Assembly (NCBI GenBank): GCA_010909165.1
Contig: VJWM01000011.1
Coordinates: forward strand, 1,364,001-1,428,000
Length of the DNA: 64,000 bases
Reading direction: 5' to 3'
Source of the DNA: Anthoceros angustus
Lineage: Eukaryota; Streptophyta; Anthocerotopsida; Anthocerotales; Anthocerotaceae
Part shown: piece after piece, positions 1-9,703 of the stretch
Layout: every line of letters begins with the position of its first letter
How positions within the stretch are numbered: position 1 is the stretch's first letter
Program-made: the position numbers and the translations under genes
Notes under the pieces: model-generated
The model's database searches: none
Seen by the model: the letters and a program-made list of their open reading frames with translations, nothing else
Told to the model about the DNA's origin: nothing

Positions 1-600
1 TGATATAGATATTGCTATCGACTCTAGCTTAGCAAATCCTAGTGCTTCTAGGGTTTCATCTAGCTTAGCATACCACTCCATAGCACTTTGTTTTAATCCG
101 TAAAGTGCCTTCAATAATAAGCAAGTATTGTATAGTCTCCTGTCAACCTTTAATCCTTCAGGTATCTCCATGTAAATGGTATGTTGAAGGTCACCATAGA
201 GAAAGGCAGTTTTTATGTCCAGTTGCATGAGTTCATAGTCATGATGAGAAGCTAGTGCTATGAGGGTTCTAAGTGAGGTGATCTGGCACTACTAAATGTC
301 TCATCATAGTCAAATCCGTATTTTTGTGAGTAACCCTTGGCCACTAATCTAGCCTTATACCTTTCTATGCCGCCATCGCATTCAACTTGATTTTAAATGT
401 CCACTTAGACCCTACAAGTTTTCTTCCGGTGGTAAGGTAGTAAGGGTCCAAGTTTTATTGGCTTTAAGGAGTCTAACTCGACTTGATTGCTATCTTCCAA
501 TTTTCTCTTTACGGGCATGTGATGGCTTCCGATAGTTAGCTGGGACAAACCGATCAATTGCGGATAGGCGAAGCTAAAGTGTTTTAGGATCTCCAATTAG
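1..600 (-). mobile_element. Ty1/copia reverse transcriptase fragment (degenerate)
   Basis: Read on the minus strand, this stretch gives the N-terminal half of a copia reverse transcriptase. A K/S-KW-F-K segment lies near 380-410, then [13 protein letters not shown]-like residues (about 310-370), then a DIKTAFLYGD-like motif (about 195-235), and YGLKQ-like residues near 90-110. The frame is broken more than once. The element runs off the left edge, so the catalytic YVDD box is not in view. About 180 bases above 600 may be the integrase-RT linker. It faces the plus-strand copia RNase H remnant at about 1170, so the two belong to different insertions. Family assignment is from motif order; no functional product is expected. 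Confidence 0.8.
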
Positions 601-1169
601 TGGGTGAATATCTACGATCTCGACCGCATTGCTACGCTGAGGGCGTCTTCCTCTTGTGTCGGGATATTCGATGGTCGTGTTACATTTGCATCCAAGTCCT
701 CGTGGTCAATGTCTTCATTTCCTAATAGGTCTTGAAGTTGTGTGGTATCCACGGAATTATGTATATTAGATATACCATAAGAAATCAGTTCACCTTGCTG
801 AGTGCCGATGAAATGAGATGTTTGAGGAAACGATGAGAAGTCGAGTCAGTATGCGGTATGGGTCGAGCGCGAGCCACGGGTTGCCGGTGGCGATGTGTTG
901 ATCGCTCAGTGCACGCGGTGAGTCTGCGGCCGGCGAAGTCGCCGCTGCGCTGCGGCATCCGGGCAGTCATCTCGGTCTTGTCGCGTAATTCGTGGCGGTA
1001 GACTCGGATCTGCTTGTCCCCGCTCAAGGGCGGGCCTGCGGGCGGCGAGATCTGAGGAGGAGAGGCATGGGCGTCAAGTCAAGGTCGCCAAAGTGGATCT
1101 TCGATATCTTAGATCCACCTCGACATGGGACTTCTATATCGGTCATCCACCAAGCCGGTGAGCCTCTCC

Positions 1170-1650
1170 AACTCCAAGGATTCGGTGATCTGATTGGGCT
1201 GGAGATCATGGCCTCGGGAGGAGCATCGGCTATGTATACACGCTAGGAGGGACCACTAGTTGGAGTAGCAAGCGGCAACAAGTTGTAGCCTTAAGCTCCA
1301 CGAGCAGTATCGCTCATTAACACATGCTAGCAAGGAGGGACTTTGGCAACTGCTCCAACTTTCAGAATTAGGAGAAGTGCAACTTTTGCCAAGACCTCTC
1401 TACTGCGACAACCAAGGCGCCATCTCACTCACCTATAATCCCAAGTTCCATGCGCGCACCAAACACATTGAGGTGCAATTTCATTTCATCCGAAAAGTGG
1501 TTAAAGATGGTAAATTAGAAGTTTTGTATTGTCCAACAGAGCAAATGACGGCAGATATCCTGACCAAGGCACTCACCAAGCATCAACAACAACTGCGCAT
1601 CCATGGGGCTGAGAAAATTATCGAGATGTTTAGTAGTAGTTCAAGCTAGG
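1170..1650 (+). mobile_element. Ty1/copia RNase H remnant (pol C-terminus)
   Basis: Plus-strand frames give the tail of copia pol: a SDSDWAGD-like stretch near 1175-1200, SWSSKRQQVVALSS at about 1258-1300, and then an open segment from 1377 to 1649 with YCDNQGAI, HARTKHIEVQ and ADILTKAL, the usual C-terminal RNase H signature. A stop near 1318 and frame changes show that it is dead. It ends 50 bases before a purine tract and LTR start at 1702, the expected order for a copia 3' end. Confidence 0.85.
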
Positions 1651-1701
1651 CTAGACTAGCATCACAACTTAAGTACCTAATGCATGCACGCTAAGTGGGA
1701 G

Positions 1702-1860
1702 TGTTGAGATATGTAGCGTCCTAAGCATTAGGGCACGCTTCGTGCCAATCACGAACGTTACTTAATTAAGCGGTTACTTCGCCAAGTTCCGCACCGTAAG
1801 AACAATACCTTATGTACATTCGAGAGATCGGGGCGCAAAATCTATACACCTGTGCGCATC
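1702..1860 (+). mobile_element. 3' LTR start of the copia remnant, truncated
   Basis: A polypurine tract (AAGTGGGAG, 1693-1701) is followed directly by TGTTGAGATATG at 1702. This is the canonical join between polypurine tract and copia LTR. The LTR seems to be cut off near 1860, where GH3-related sequence begins; I see no clear CA end or target duplication. The right boundary is approximate. Confidence 0.65.
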
Positions 1861-1865
1861 AATCT

Positions 1866-2092
1866 AGAGCACATGCAACCTTAAACATTCCTTCTGTCCC
1901 CAATGTCAGCCCCCCTGGATTGCTCGTGTGTGCCCCTACAGAATATAACATGATTTGTTGAAGGCTCGACTCCCGGACTTTGAGATTTGATCCGCAAAAT
2001 AGGAGGATGTGTGGTAATAAACTCACGGGATGTATCATTCTGCTTCTCAATCTTGATGCTCGCAATCGAGTTGCGAGTACTTAGTCTGGCTA
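1866..2092 (-). pseudogene. GH3 acyl-acid amido synthetase fragment (N-terminal half)
   Basis: Minus-strand translation contains LYSVGAHTSNPGGLTLGT, which lines up with LYSIGTQSSSPGGLKVGT in the intact GH3 gene at 22450-24719 (its third exon, near 23850-23900). The DNA upstream of it also aligns with the intron 2/exon 3 border of that gene, up to about 24040. Only this border region is present, and it is diverged. Order relative to the next scrap (2225-2400, GH3 C-terminus) is wrong for one minus-strand gene, so this is either a rearranged copy or a separate duplicate. Confidence 0.7.
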
Positions 2093-2224
2093 TCCCTGAG
2101 CACGAGCGTGAAAGTGAGTGAGTGTGTGTCCCAGAGAAGAAATCAACCGCCAGTGATAGCCCAATGCACAAAGAGAGCGGTGAATTTTCTGTAACCAAGG
2201 AAACGGAATGCACATTTTGTGCTG

Positions 2225-2400
2225 CGAATCAAGGGTTGAGAGTCAGGTCCTCAGAGGAGGAGGCTGGCGGCTCCTAGCCACCTGCACAGTAGCTGCCTCA
2301 AGGAAGTCCAAAGCGGGACTGCCCGCTTTCAAGCATCTGGCAGGCTTGTACTGCCACGTTAACGCTCCCGGCGTGGCCCAGGGTTAGTTCAAGTCGCACC
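2225..2400 (-). pseudogene. GH3 fragment (C-terminal end)
   Basis: The DNA matches the last exon and stop region of the intact GH3 gene (22460-22610): both have a CTACTTGCACAAC-like block, then CTGCC...GCATCTGG, then TACTGCCACGTTGA/AACGCTCCC. No open frame of useful length remains. Together with the fragment at 1866 this makes two GH3 scraps here, besides the longer pseudogene at 16725-17790, so GH3 sequence has been copied repeatedly in this region. Confidence 0.65.
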
Positions 2401-2407
2401 AAGTAAC

Positions 2408-2923
2408 ATGCCTTCTCACATGGCGGATGTGTCTGAGGTAAAGAGGCGTCCACCTCCTCTGACAAGTTTGCTTGGGGGGACGGCAAATGAAATAGGGTTC
2501 CTGTCAAGCGAAGGAGCACCAGAGTTCTCTGAACGTCATCCTAGAGTTCCTCTGCCTTTGCTTATTGAATTCTTGCAACTCAGGAACGATGGCTTTCTAA
2601 ATGTTGTTAATGAACCCGATGAGGATGGCTATCTAAATGTTGTTAATGAACCCGATGAGGATGGCTATCTAAATGTTGTTAATGAACCCGATGAGGATGG
2701 CTATCTAAATGTTGTTAATGAACCCGATGAGGAAGGCGGTCCAAAGGATAGTTCCGGGGCAAGTAGCATGAAGAGCACTTACGAAGTCCTCATGGAGGAA
2801 AATCTTGGACTTCGTGTTATAATTGATCAGGTCCTACTGGAACAAGAAATGGATTCAGGTATACCCTTGTTAGATGACACAAAGTCGGAAAATCACAAGA
2901 GAGGTCATAGAGCTCTCGAGTAG
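2408..2923 (+). CDS. Unrecognised 171-aa acidic protein with four 12-residue repeats
   Basis: An ATG-to-TAG frame of 171 codons. I do not recognise a family. Residues 61-108 are four copies of DG(Y/F)LNVVNEPDE; the flanks are non-repetitive. The C-terminal part (residues 118-165) is rich in Glu, Leu, Val and Ile (MEENLGLRVIIDQVLLEQEM) and could form a helix or coiled coil. A good splice donor (GTAAGTG) lies just after the stop. The start follows GH3-derived sequence, and the first residues overlap its edge, so the gene may be partly chimeric. The frame stays open through a perfect repeat whose unit is a multiple of three, which mildly supports coding, but expression is not shown by the sequence. 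Confidence 0.45.
   Translation: MPSHMADVSEVKRRPPPLTSLLGGTANEIGFLSSEGAPEFSERHPRVPLPLLIEFLQLRNDGFLNVVNEPDEDGYLNVVNEPDEDGYLNVVNEPDEDGYLNVVNEPDEEGGPKDSSGASSMKSTYEVLMEENLGLRVIIDQVLLEQEMDSGIPLLDDTKSENHKRGHRALE
2588..2731 (+). repeat. 36-bp tandem repeat, 4 units, in frame
   Basis: Four head-to-tail 36-bp units (2588, 2624, 2660, 2696). Units 2 to 4 are identical; unit 1 differs by one base (TTT against TAT, Phe against Tyr). Near-identity means recent expansion. Confidence 0.95.
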
Positions 2924-3084
2924 GTAAGTGAAATTCCATAATCCGTGACCTAGTTGTGGAAGGCTTGCTGTGAACATGCTGGAGAGACACGGAGTGTGAC
3001 GAAGTACTTGTTATGAACTGCATTCGTGGTCAATATTGGAGAGAAACAAAGTGTGACGAAGTACTTGTGATGAACTGCATCAAT

Positions 3085-3270
3085 ATTTTTAATATTAAGT
3101 TATAACAGGCCTAGTGGTTAGGACACTGGACTCTGAATCCCCTTGTAATAAATTGCATTCTAAGTCAATATTTTTAATACTTAGTTATAACAGGGTCACA
3201 TAGTCTAGTGGTTAGTTAGGACAAGATCAAATCTCGAGATTTGTCTCGATAGGACCCGAGATCAAATCTT
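3085..3270 (+). repeat. tRNA-derived (SINE-like) repeat, two partial copies
   Basis: Two related blocks each hold an A-box-like element with TAGTGGTTAG (about 3111 and 3204). The first continues into ACTGGACTCTGAATCC, the anticodon-arm sequence of a tRNA-Gln-like gene. Both are preceded by TTAAGTTATAACAGG or TTAGTTATAACAGG, so the unit is duplicated. No intact B box or cloverleaf can be drawn, so neither is a functional tRNA gene. Just upstream (2950-3080) a block with GTGTGACGAAGTACTTGT is also duplicated. Confidence 0.45.
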
Positions 3271-3344
3271 GGTAGTTTATGTGATAAAAATCTTGGTAGT
3301 TTATCACCGTATTTCTGTTTCATCGATTGCATTGACTTTTGCGG

Positions 3345-3760
3345 CGTTCACCACAAAGAACTTCTTCTTGTCCAATGCAATATGTTCACGACAAAGAACT
3401 TCGACTTTTACGGCATTCACCACAAAGAACTTCTTCTTGTCCCATGCAAAGTGTTCACCACAAAGAACTTCTTCTTGTCCCATGCAAAGTGTTCACCACA
3501 AAGAACTTCTTCTTGTCTATCACAAAGTGTTCACCACATAGTACTTCTTCTTGTTCAATGGTTGTATTGCCTTTTGCGGCTTCTTGTCCAATACAAATTG
3601 TCCGCCACACAAAATTTCTTCTCCAATTGTTGTACTTACTCTTGCGGCTTCTTGTCCAGTATAAATTGTCCACCACACAAAACTTCTTCTTCTCCAATGG
3701 TTGTACTATTTTGCGGCTTCTATCCAATACAAACTGTCCACCACAAAAAACTTGCTTGAT
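3345..3760 (+). repeat. Minisatellite with 38-bp and about 68-bp units
   Basis: The unit begins TTCACCACAAAGAACTTCTT and contains CTTGTCCCATGCAAAGTG. It is repeated at 38-bp spacing from about 3416 to 3530. It then grows to about 68 bp by addition of a GGTTGTA...TTGCGGCTTC segment, three copies up to about 3750. Open frames through it on both strands are products of the repeat and not genes. Confidence 0.85.
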
Positions 3761-4340
3761 GGAAATATTGTTATTTTGCCCCCGTGTAAAGAAGAAGACG
3801 AAGCTATCATATAGAATATCTTGTGAATGCCCTGTGTATGGAGGAAGGTTGAGTGCGTCTTGATAGAGGAACATTGACTGCAATATAAATTGTCCACCAC
3901 AAAAAACTTGCTTGATGGAAATATTATTTGCTATTTTGCCCTTATGTGAAGGAAAAGACAGAATCTATTCTTGATAATATCATGTATATAGAGGACATTG
4001 AGCACATCCGTCCTGAGTATACAGGAGGTTGAGTGCATCCTGATATAGGAAGTTTGAGTGCATCTTGCGTAAAGAAGAGGAAGAATCTATTCTAGAGAAT
4101 GTCCTGTGTATAGAGGAAGGTTGAGTGCATCTTGATTGGCGACTTAGTTCTTCAGAAGTTCTCCAGGCAAGCCAAATTGCAAAAAAGTAAGCGAATGTCA
4201 TGTGTATAGAGGAAGAGAGTACATCTTGATTGGCGACTCAATTCTCCAAAATGTATTATAAAGAATGTCCTATGTATAGAGGAAGGTTGAGTGCATCTTG
4301 ATTAGCGACTCAGTTCTCTCGGCAAGCCATATTGCAAAAA
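3745..4340 (+). repeat. Second tandem array (GAATGTCCTGTGTATAGAGG family)
   Basis: At least six degenerate copies of GAATGTCCTGTGTATAGAGG followed by AAGGTTGAGTGCATCTTGAT and GGCGACTCAGTTCTC, with unit length from about 50 to 120 bp. The first copies contain CACCACAAAAAACTTGCTTG, which links this array to the preceding minisatellite. No coding potential is seen. Confidence 0.75.
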
Positions 4341-4397
4341 AGTCAGTACTTAATAGTGTATCCACAAACCTTCCTCCTATGGGCTTGTATCTGAAAA

Positions 4398-4575
4398 TGT
4401 TTGTGGATTACGAGACACACACACTCACGCAAGCATACATTGATAATGTTGGAAAGACACAATAGAAGTAACCTGTAAAACGGTTACAACCGTTCATAAG
4501 CCCTCTTAAGTAAACTAGATAACCTACTTGGTATAACGTAATGTACAGTATATATTAAACCATACAATTCTAACA
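4398..4575 (-). mobile_element. Copia LTR (178 bp), minus orientation
   Basis: On the minus strand a purine tract GAGTGGGAG (complement of 4576-4584) is followed by TGTTAGAATTG at 4575. The block ends in CCACAAACA at 4398, giving TGTT...AACA ends. AT-rich promoter-like sequence (TATATACTG) lies inside. Its place 1.1 kb beyond the pol stop at 5704 makes it the likely 3' LTR of the minus-strand copia element at 5704-8295. The matching 5' LTR is absent because the element is cut near 8300. Confidence 0.7.
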
Positions 4576-4794
4576 CTCCCACTCATTAGTTATACGACGA
4601 CAACATTAAATAAAACTAGGATAAACAAATATCCAGAAACTTGTACGCCCCAACATCTGTACGCGCGAACGCCCTTAGTCTCCAGCTCATGTACTGGATA
4701 CGCTCACACCAATTATGCTAGCCCATCTCCTCGTGAACTCAGGGCACTCCCGCCTAAGGCCGCTGCAGCTACGCCGCTATTTGTCGCTGAAGCC

Positions 4795-5658
4795 ATGGCA
4801 GGAGCGGCTGGAGCTCCCATCGCCTTATCTGCCTCTGAAGAGACGGGACACCAGGGTGCTGAGGAAGGATGCGATGCGGTGCTGAATCTGCTCAGAGCGC
4901 TCCTGCTCCTATCCATGCTGATCTGCGTCTTGTGTGTGACTGCCAGTCGCTTGTGCCACCCAACTGCCCAGTACACCCAGATACCATCCAGGCATGGCAG
5001 GCTGCAGAGGCAAACGACTTCTACAACATGACAGTGTACTGGAAGGAGCGGGTGAAGGAAACGGAGGACAGAGAAGATAGACTGGCACGCGAAGTGGAGC
5101 ACCTGAAGAAGAGAATAACTCTGGCAAAGCGCAGACCCTGCACTTACCCTGACAAGGAGGAAGGCAGCATAAAACTGATGAAGACGGGGGAAGAAGGGGG
5201 AGACGAGGTGATTGTTCCCTCAAACTTCAAGCCCAAGAACTACAAGCTGCCTATTGGTGACCTGTACAAGACTAAGAGGCTGGTGTCTGACGGAAATGGG
5301 GTAGACAACCCTCAGACCCCTGAAGTCTACTGTTGCTCTTCAACAGGGATCACCATGGTTAGAGACAGATGGTATAGATGGGGTGGACATGGTGGGAATT
5401 TCATTTCGTTCTACGGTAAGGACCTCCTGCACATCTGATTTGGCTCCCACTATTTGTGTGGTTTGAGAAGTGCTAGGACTAGCCCTGACTCTATAACACA
5501 TGTATGCAGTGTCTGAGAGGAGGATGTACGAAGAGTCTGGCATGGACTGGAGCCACATGGACAGCAATGAAGAAACAGAGTCTGAAGAAGAGCTTAGGCA
5601 GAAACATAAGCAACCACCTACCTACCCATCAAGCTCCAATGAGGACGATAGCGACTAG
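4795..5658 (+). CDS. Spliced coiled-coil gene lying antisense inside the copia element
   Basis: No family recognised. An open frame from ATG 4869 runs to a consensus donor at 5415/5416. A 94-nt intron (5416-5509) ends in TATGCAG, and the joined frame continues in phase (codon G|TG) for 49 more codons to TAG at 5658. The first exon holds a charged helical stretch (KERVKETEDREDRLAREVEH, near residues 59-78) suited to a coiled coil. The second exon is very acidic (SNEETESEEE). A second ATG at 4795 opens another frame that overlaps the first 160 bases, so the true N-terminus is unsure. The gene sits between the pol stop (5704) and the 3' LTR (4575) of a minus-strand copia element, in the opposite direction, where some plant retrotransposons carry extra or antisense ORFs. 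It could be a captured host gene or an element accessory gene. Confidence 0.5.
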
Positions 5659-5703
5659 CCCTCTAGGAACAGACTATGCTTTCATATGCTGAACTTATCC
5701 TTC

Positions 5704-8295
5704 TCATGACTGACTGCTGGACATGGTTATGTGACCAGACTCTAAGACTCCAAGTGACTCCTTGAACCGGAAATGTTTTGCTCTGGCTAAGGACTTGGTG
5801 AGAATATCTGCTACATTTGCATCTGTTGGGATATATTCAAGCTTGATCTGACCTGAGCTAACAGCGTCCCTGATAAAATGATGATGCACCTCGATGTGCT
5901 TGGTCCTCGCATGAAAAACAGGATTATGTGCCAAAGCCAGTGCTGACTGATTGTCGCAGTAGATAGTTGTGGGTTCACGTTGAGCTTGGCCCACATCTTC
6001 AAGTAGCCTCCTTAGCCAAATTGCTTCCTTGGCTGCTTGTGTTAATGCTGAATATTCAGCTTGACGACAATGACACAGTGGATTGTTTCTTCGAGGACCG
6101 TGACTGCACCACCGGCTAACAAGAAGGCGTGCTGACACAGACTTCCTGGTATCGGGATCTGCCCAGTCTGCATCGCAATACCCTATCAAGGTGAGCATGT
6201 CCTCATCACGTGACTGTCTAGAGTAGTGGATTCCATGATTGCTAGTGCCCTTCAAATACCTAAGGATACGCTTAGTGGCTGACCAATGTGGCCTGCTAGG
6301 ATCCTTCAGAACCGCGAACTCATTACGGCAAAAAACATCAGGCCTAGTATGGTTCGAACAGAAGATTAGAGAACCTACTGCCTGTGCATAGGGAACTAAG
6401 GACATCTCATCACGCTCTGCATCAGTATGTGGGGATTGGGACTTGCTCAACTTACAACCCGCTTCTAAAGGAGTAAGAGCTAGCTTAGCTTCAGCTAGCT
6501 TATACTTATACAGCATATCATAGATATATTTCTCCTGGTGAATCACTAATGTGCCCGATGCGTCATCCCGCAGGAGTTGAGTTCCAAGAAATAAGTAAGC
6601 TCACCAATGTCCACCATATCAAAACGACCAGATAAGAGAGTCTTAACCTTCTTTATGCTGGCAAGATCAGTTCCCATAAGTATACAGTCGTCGACATATA
6701 AGGCCAGAATAACATAGCCTGTCTCATGTTGCTGCAGATAAACATTGGTGTCTGCTAGGCTTTTGACGAAGCCAAACTCCAGAAGAAACTCATCTATGCA
6801 GAAATACCAAGCTCTAGGGCTTTGTTTCAGCCCGTATATGGTCTTGAGCAGCTTACAAACATGGTCTTCTTTGCCTTTTAGCTCAAACCCTTCAGGCTGC
6901 TGCACGTAAATCTCCTCCTCTAACTGACCATGGAGAAAGGCAGTCTTAACATCCATTTGATGGATGAATAGTTTGAAGAAGGCTGACATAGCAAAGAGAA
7001 CCCTAAGTGACTGGGACTTGACAACAGGGGAAAAGGTGTCATGGTAATCCAGCCCAGGAACCTGAGAAAAACCATGAGCTACTAACCTAGCCTTGTACCG
7101 GGAAATGCTGCCATCTGCCTTGTATTTCAACTTAAAGACCCATTTAGAGGTGACAATTTTCCTCCCCGGAGGCGGAGGGCAGACATCCCAGGTATGGTTT
7201 TGTATCAGGCTATCGTATTCAGACGTAATGGCTTGCTCCCACTGCCTAGACTCTGGCCCACTAAGAGCATCTTTATAGGACTGAGGTTCATATCCAGGGT
7301 TGATGGTAAGGTTGACCACATCGACAACATCAACGACAAACTCATCAGCCTGAGAACCATGAGGGCGAGGGACCTTACGGAAATCCTCACTACGGTAAGG
7401 AGGCTCATGCCACTGAGAGGGAGGGCGATGAGGGCGACCAGACCGACGTAAGGAAGGAGGAGGCTGAGGAACAGGAAGGAGAAACTCAGCAGGGTCAGCA
7501 ATATCAGCATCCTCATATGGAGGAACAAAGCCGACAGGAGGGACCGGGCGGGGCATCGAATCGAGAATCAACATCGAATCAAGGCGGGTGCTATAGCACG
7601 AGGCAGCCCCTACAGGAGCAACCCACCAGTGAGCAGGGGATCGTGAACATCCACTGGAAAAGAGGCATCAAACTGTGGAAAAGTAACAGTGTCCAACTCA
7701 TGGTCAGAGTCATCACGACTGTCAAAATGTCCCGCAACATCAAAAGGGACAGAAACTGCAGAATCATCCAAAGAAGTAGCCTGAAGAACAGATCTCTCAT
7801 CAAAGACCACTGTCGAGCATGGAGTACCTTATGAGAGATAGGATTAAACAATTTGTACCCATGGATGCCAACAGTGTAGCCGATAAAAATATGCCGTTGT
7901 GATTTGTAAGAGAACTTCTGACGCAGTTTGTCCGGAATATGTGCATAGGCAATGCTCCCAAAAACTCGAAGATGTGATAAATCGGGCTTGACCCCTGTCC
8001 AAGCCTCAAAGGGTGTCTGTCCATGAAGGGATGAGACAACAATCCTGTTCTGAAGATATGTGGCAACTTGAACTGCTTCACCCCAAAATCGTACAGGCAA
8101 CCTCCCCTGAAACATAAGGGACTGGCTGCATCACAGATGATGCGATGGCGACGTTCAGCCCGGCCATTCATATCGGAATGATAAGGTATAGTGAGTTGTC
8201 TGGTGATTCCTCTTTCTTCGCAAAATTCTTGAAAGGCAGCTGACAAATACTCTTTGGCATTGTCAGATCTGAGGCTCAGTGGCAAGCGTCCCTTC
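5704..8295 (-). mobile_element. Ty1/copia pol (integrase, RT, RNase H), frame-broken and 5'-truncated
   Basis: Minus-strand order is integrase core (LRSDNAKEY and GRAERRHR, about 8130-8285), integrase C-terminal part (FWGEAVQVATYLQNR, 7990-8095), then RT and RNase H. The RT has the KLKYKADG, KTAFLHGQ, YGLKQSPRAW and LYVDD motifs (7150 down to about 6680). The RNase H has YCDADWADP, YCDNQSALA, HARTKHIEVH and ADILTKSLA (about 6190 down to 5790). At least four frame breaks (near 8100, 7800, 7575 and 6580) prevent one polyprotein. Protease and gag are missing: at about 8300 the sequence switches to an unrelated plus-strand retroelement. The 3' LTR is at 4398-4575. Confidence 0.9.
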
Positions 8296-8309
8296 CTATC
8301 GCTTTTGGG

Positions 8310-9549
8310 GCCACAGGTCTGCTTGCCATGGAGGCCTTAGTACCGACGGCTTTCCTTGGGAGCTGGGCCCTTTCTGCCCGCGTCTTCACCACTCGTTTCT
8401 TAATTCGGGATGTTCCCATCTTGGAGGCCTTCGTCTCGGGCGTTAAGGAGGGGGCTTTCTCTTTGCAGGCTTCCCTTAAGTTGGCTAGGGACTCCCTTTT
8501 CTCCGAGGCTAGGGCGGGCCTGCCTCCCTTTTCCTTGTTTTCCGTGGAAGGGCTACGTGGCCTTCAGGCCTCTCTCCAAGAGAAGAACTACAGGCAGGTG
8601 CAATGGGCAATCCTTCTAGACTCTACTACCTCCCAGTTCGTGCTCGCATCCGCTCTTTCTCGGGGAAAGGAGTAGGCTCCTAGCTTCTGGCTCGGCCTTG
8701 CATCCAGGCGTTCCGAATTGCACCAGCTTCTTTTTCTACTGCGATGAGGTTCTGCCTGGGTTTGGTCCAGCCTCTGTCCTGTTCTCTCTCAGCCTGCAGC
8801 TGTGGGGCTCCCCTCGACGACTCAAGGTCCCACCTAGCTCGTTGTCCAATTGGAGGGCAACGTATCGCTACGCATGACACCGTTCACGACGTCATGTTCT
8901 TGATGGCCAAGGAGAGCGGTTATTTTCCACATAGGGAACGTCCATATACCCTGCGCAATGGGTGTCGGTCAAGGCGGATCTATTTTTGATCCAGGGGAAC
9001 CAAACCTCTGTTGCGGATGTCGTCGTAACGGACGCTACCTGGAACTCCATTTGTGAGCATGTCATTATCAACCCTTCGAGCTGGGTGGCGGAGGGATGCG
9101 CGACTGCCAAGGTACACAAGTACACACCTTTGCAGGACGGCCACACCTTCATCCCCCTCGCCATTGAGACTCACGGGGCTATCTATGGGCAAGGATTTTT
9201 CCCGGCCCATTAAGGATTGTGCTAAAGCCCACCATAGTCGTCAGAATGGGGTGGGTCTCCCTCTTTCCTCAGTGGTGGCTTTCTTTCGAGAGTAGGTATC
9301 CATCGCCTTACAGAGGCTGCTGGCCAACGCTATTTACAGGACGACAACGAGCACACAAGACGAGGCATCATCGGCACCAATTGTTGGTAGGCCTTTCCTC
9401 ATCTCGAACCACGACATAATCGGGGCGGTAGGTAGCTTCGGGGTTGGCATTCGTGGGGGCTAGCCCCCTTGGCTCTTTAGTGGGTTGTCCCCCCTTTCGG
9501 GTAGATGGGTTTTCCCATCTTTTCTTTTTAATAAAGTCTCCTTTGTCCC
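8310..9549 (+). mobile_element. Retroelement 3' end with zinc-knuckle and nuclease-like tail, copy 1
   Basis: Frames from 8328 and 8744 give a reverse-transcriptase thumb-like segment (ALVPTAFLGSWALS) and a C-terminal part: CSCGAPLDD...H...C (a C-x-C-x9-H-x3-C knuckle), then HDTVHDV, then KADLFL...VADVVVTD, then IPLAIETHG. A knuckle followed by a (P/A)D...(V/A)DV pattern resembles the restriction-like endonuclease tail of R2-type non-LTR elements. Similar tails occur in poorly classified RT proteins of algae and plants, so the clade is uncertain. One frame shift lies near 8960. The 3' end has a hairpin at 9503-9520 and AATAAAGTCTCCTTTG. A second copy is at 19371-20350 and a trace at 21870-21960. 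Confidence 0.6.
9503..9520 (+). other. 3' UTR hairpin of the retroelement, copy 1
   Basis: AGATGGG-TTTT-CCCATCT forms a perfect 7-bp stem with a 4-base loop, 16 bases before AATAAAG. The same stem (GATGGG/CCCATC, 5-base loop) is kept in copy 2 at 19399-19415 despite sequence change around it, which suggests selection for the structure, perhaps as RT recognition. Confidence 0.7.
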
Positions 9550-9703
9550 ATTTATGACTTAGACTTGCATGTTTAGTTGCCAAGAAGTTGTAGCTCTATG
9601 TTTTTCACATTATTTTAATTGTTCTTGAAAGAAGATTAAAATTTGATGTTTTATTCTATGGATATATGCACAGAGCAGGCCAGGATCCTGCCTTCCTAGC
9701 CCG

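Noticed and set aside
3190-3262. tRNA gene
   Set aside because: Has an A-box-like TAGTCTAGTGG, but no B box and no cloverleaf; kept only as a SINE-like repeat.
3269-3883. Overlapping Cys/Phe-rich frames on both strands
   Set aside because: Products of the 38/68-bp minisatellite; phases change between units.
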